Below are positions 6,997 through 7,303 of a stretch of 7,303 nucleotides of DNA, one piece after another. The notes below the pieces were generated by a model that was not told where the DNA came from, ran no database searches, and saw only the letters and a program-made list of their open reading frames with translations. Every line of letters begins with the position of its first letter. Within the stretch, counting starts at the first letter, position 1. Position numbers and translations under genes: made by a program. Location: the NCBI GenBank assembly GCA_003526065.1, contig DQBD01000003.1, positions 1-7,303 on the forward strand, read 5' to 3'. The stretch is from Gammaproteobacteria bacterium (GTDB lineage: Bacteria; Pseudomonadota; Gammaproteobacteria; Immundisolibacterales; Immundisolibacteraceae).

Positions 6997-7303
6997 CCGG
7001 CACCGGCCGCCACAGCACCAGCGCGCACAGCGCCGCCACGGTCGCCACCGAGGCCCAGGCGCTCACATAGCCGGGGCCGTCGGCCAGCGCGCCGAACGCC
7101 ACCGGCCCCAGCACGAAGCCAACCCAGGCGACGTTGATCAGCAACCCGACCGCGGTGCCGGCCAGGGCGATGCCGACCGACTCGGCAATCACCACCATCA
7201 ACAGGCCCTGCCAGCCCATGGCGCAAAAGCCGTAGAGCAGCCCGATCATCCCCACCCACCACGGCCCGGCGGCGGCCGGCAGCAGCGCCAGCGCGGCGCC
7301 CCC
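6977..7303 (-). CDS. MFS transporter, C-terminal fragment, 5' end beyond window
   Basis: The minus strand is open from the right edge to a TGA at 6977-6979, giving the last 108 residues of a membrane protein. It shows about three hydrophobic segments (fragment residues roughly 15-38, 48-72 and 78-97), with GWQGLLMVVIAE (30-41) between helices and GPVAFGALAD (66-75), a pattern common in the last helices of Major Facilitator Superfamily carriers, then a short Pro/Val-rich tail. The GTG codon at 7255 is internal, since the frame continues with hydrophobic sequence to the window edge. The gene converges on the molybdoenzyme gene and their ends overlap by 20 bases. A role in moving the substrate or product of the locus is possible but not shown; substrate unknown. 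Confidence 0.82.
   Translation of the reverse strand, partial: GGAALALLPAAAGPWWVGMIGLLYGFCAMGWQGLLMVVIAESVGIALAGTAVGLLINVAWVGFVLGPVAFGALADGPGYVSAWASVATVAALCALVLWRPVPVSPPVA

Overview
This window is GC-rich DNA from a Gram-negative bacterium. Outer-membrane barrel and periplasmic proteins, a sigma54-dependent activator and a GC-biased third codon position all point to a proteobacterium, probably a gamma- or betaproteobacterium that degrades aromatic, hydrocarbon or terpenoid compounds. I cannot name the species. It looks like one inducible transport/catabolic locus organised around a divergent regulatory region.

Layout: (1) 1-1373, minus strand: the first 457 codons of a XylR/DmpR-type sigma54 activator (XylR_N and V4R sensor domains plus the AAA+ domain); its end, with the DNA-binding domain, lies outside the window. 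(2) 1374-1634: a divergent control region holding a well-formed -24/-12 sigma54 promoter facing right, two related repeats about 32 bp apart that look like upstream activator sites, and an A/T-rich segment with a possible IHF site. (3) 1635-3254, plus: DUF1302 outer-membrane protein with signal peptide. (4) 3327-4568, plus: DUF1329 secreted protein. (5) 4684-6996, plus: a 770-residue molybdopterin oxidoreductase of the BisC/TorA/DMSO-reductase branch without Fe-S motif or Tat signal. (6) 6977-7303, minus: the C-terminal 108 residues of an MFS transporter, convergent with and overlapping the molybdoenzyme gene by 20 bp.

Working model (inference): a small hydrophobic or aromatic effector binds the sensor; the activator loops from its upstream sites, helped by IHF, to the sigma54 promoter, and switches on an outer-membrane/periplasmic pair (DUF1302/DUF1329) together with a cytoplasmic molybdoenzyme. 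The sensor retains the V4R zinc-site spacing of phenol sensors but lacks the phenol-contacting histidine, so its effector is probably not phenol. The most novel aspect is the combination of a XylR-type regulator, the DUF1302/DUF1329 pair and a BisC-like enzyme of unknown substrate. No RNA genes, insertion sequences, CRISPR arrays or attachment sites were seen.
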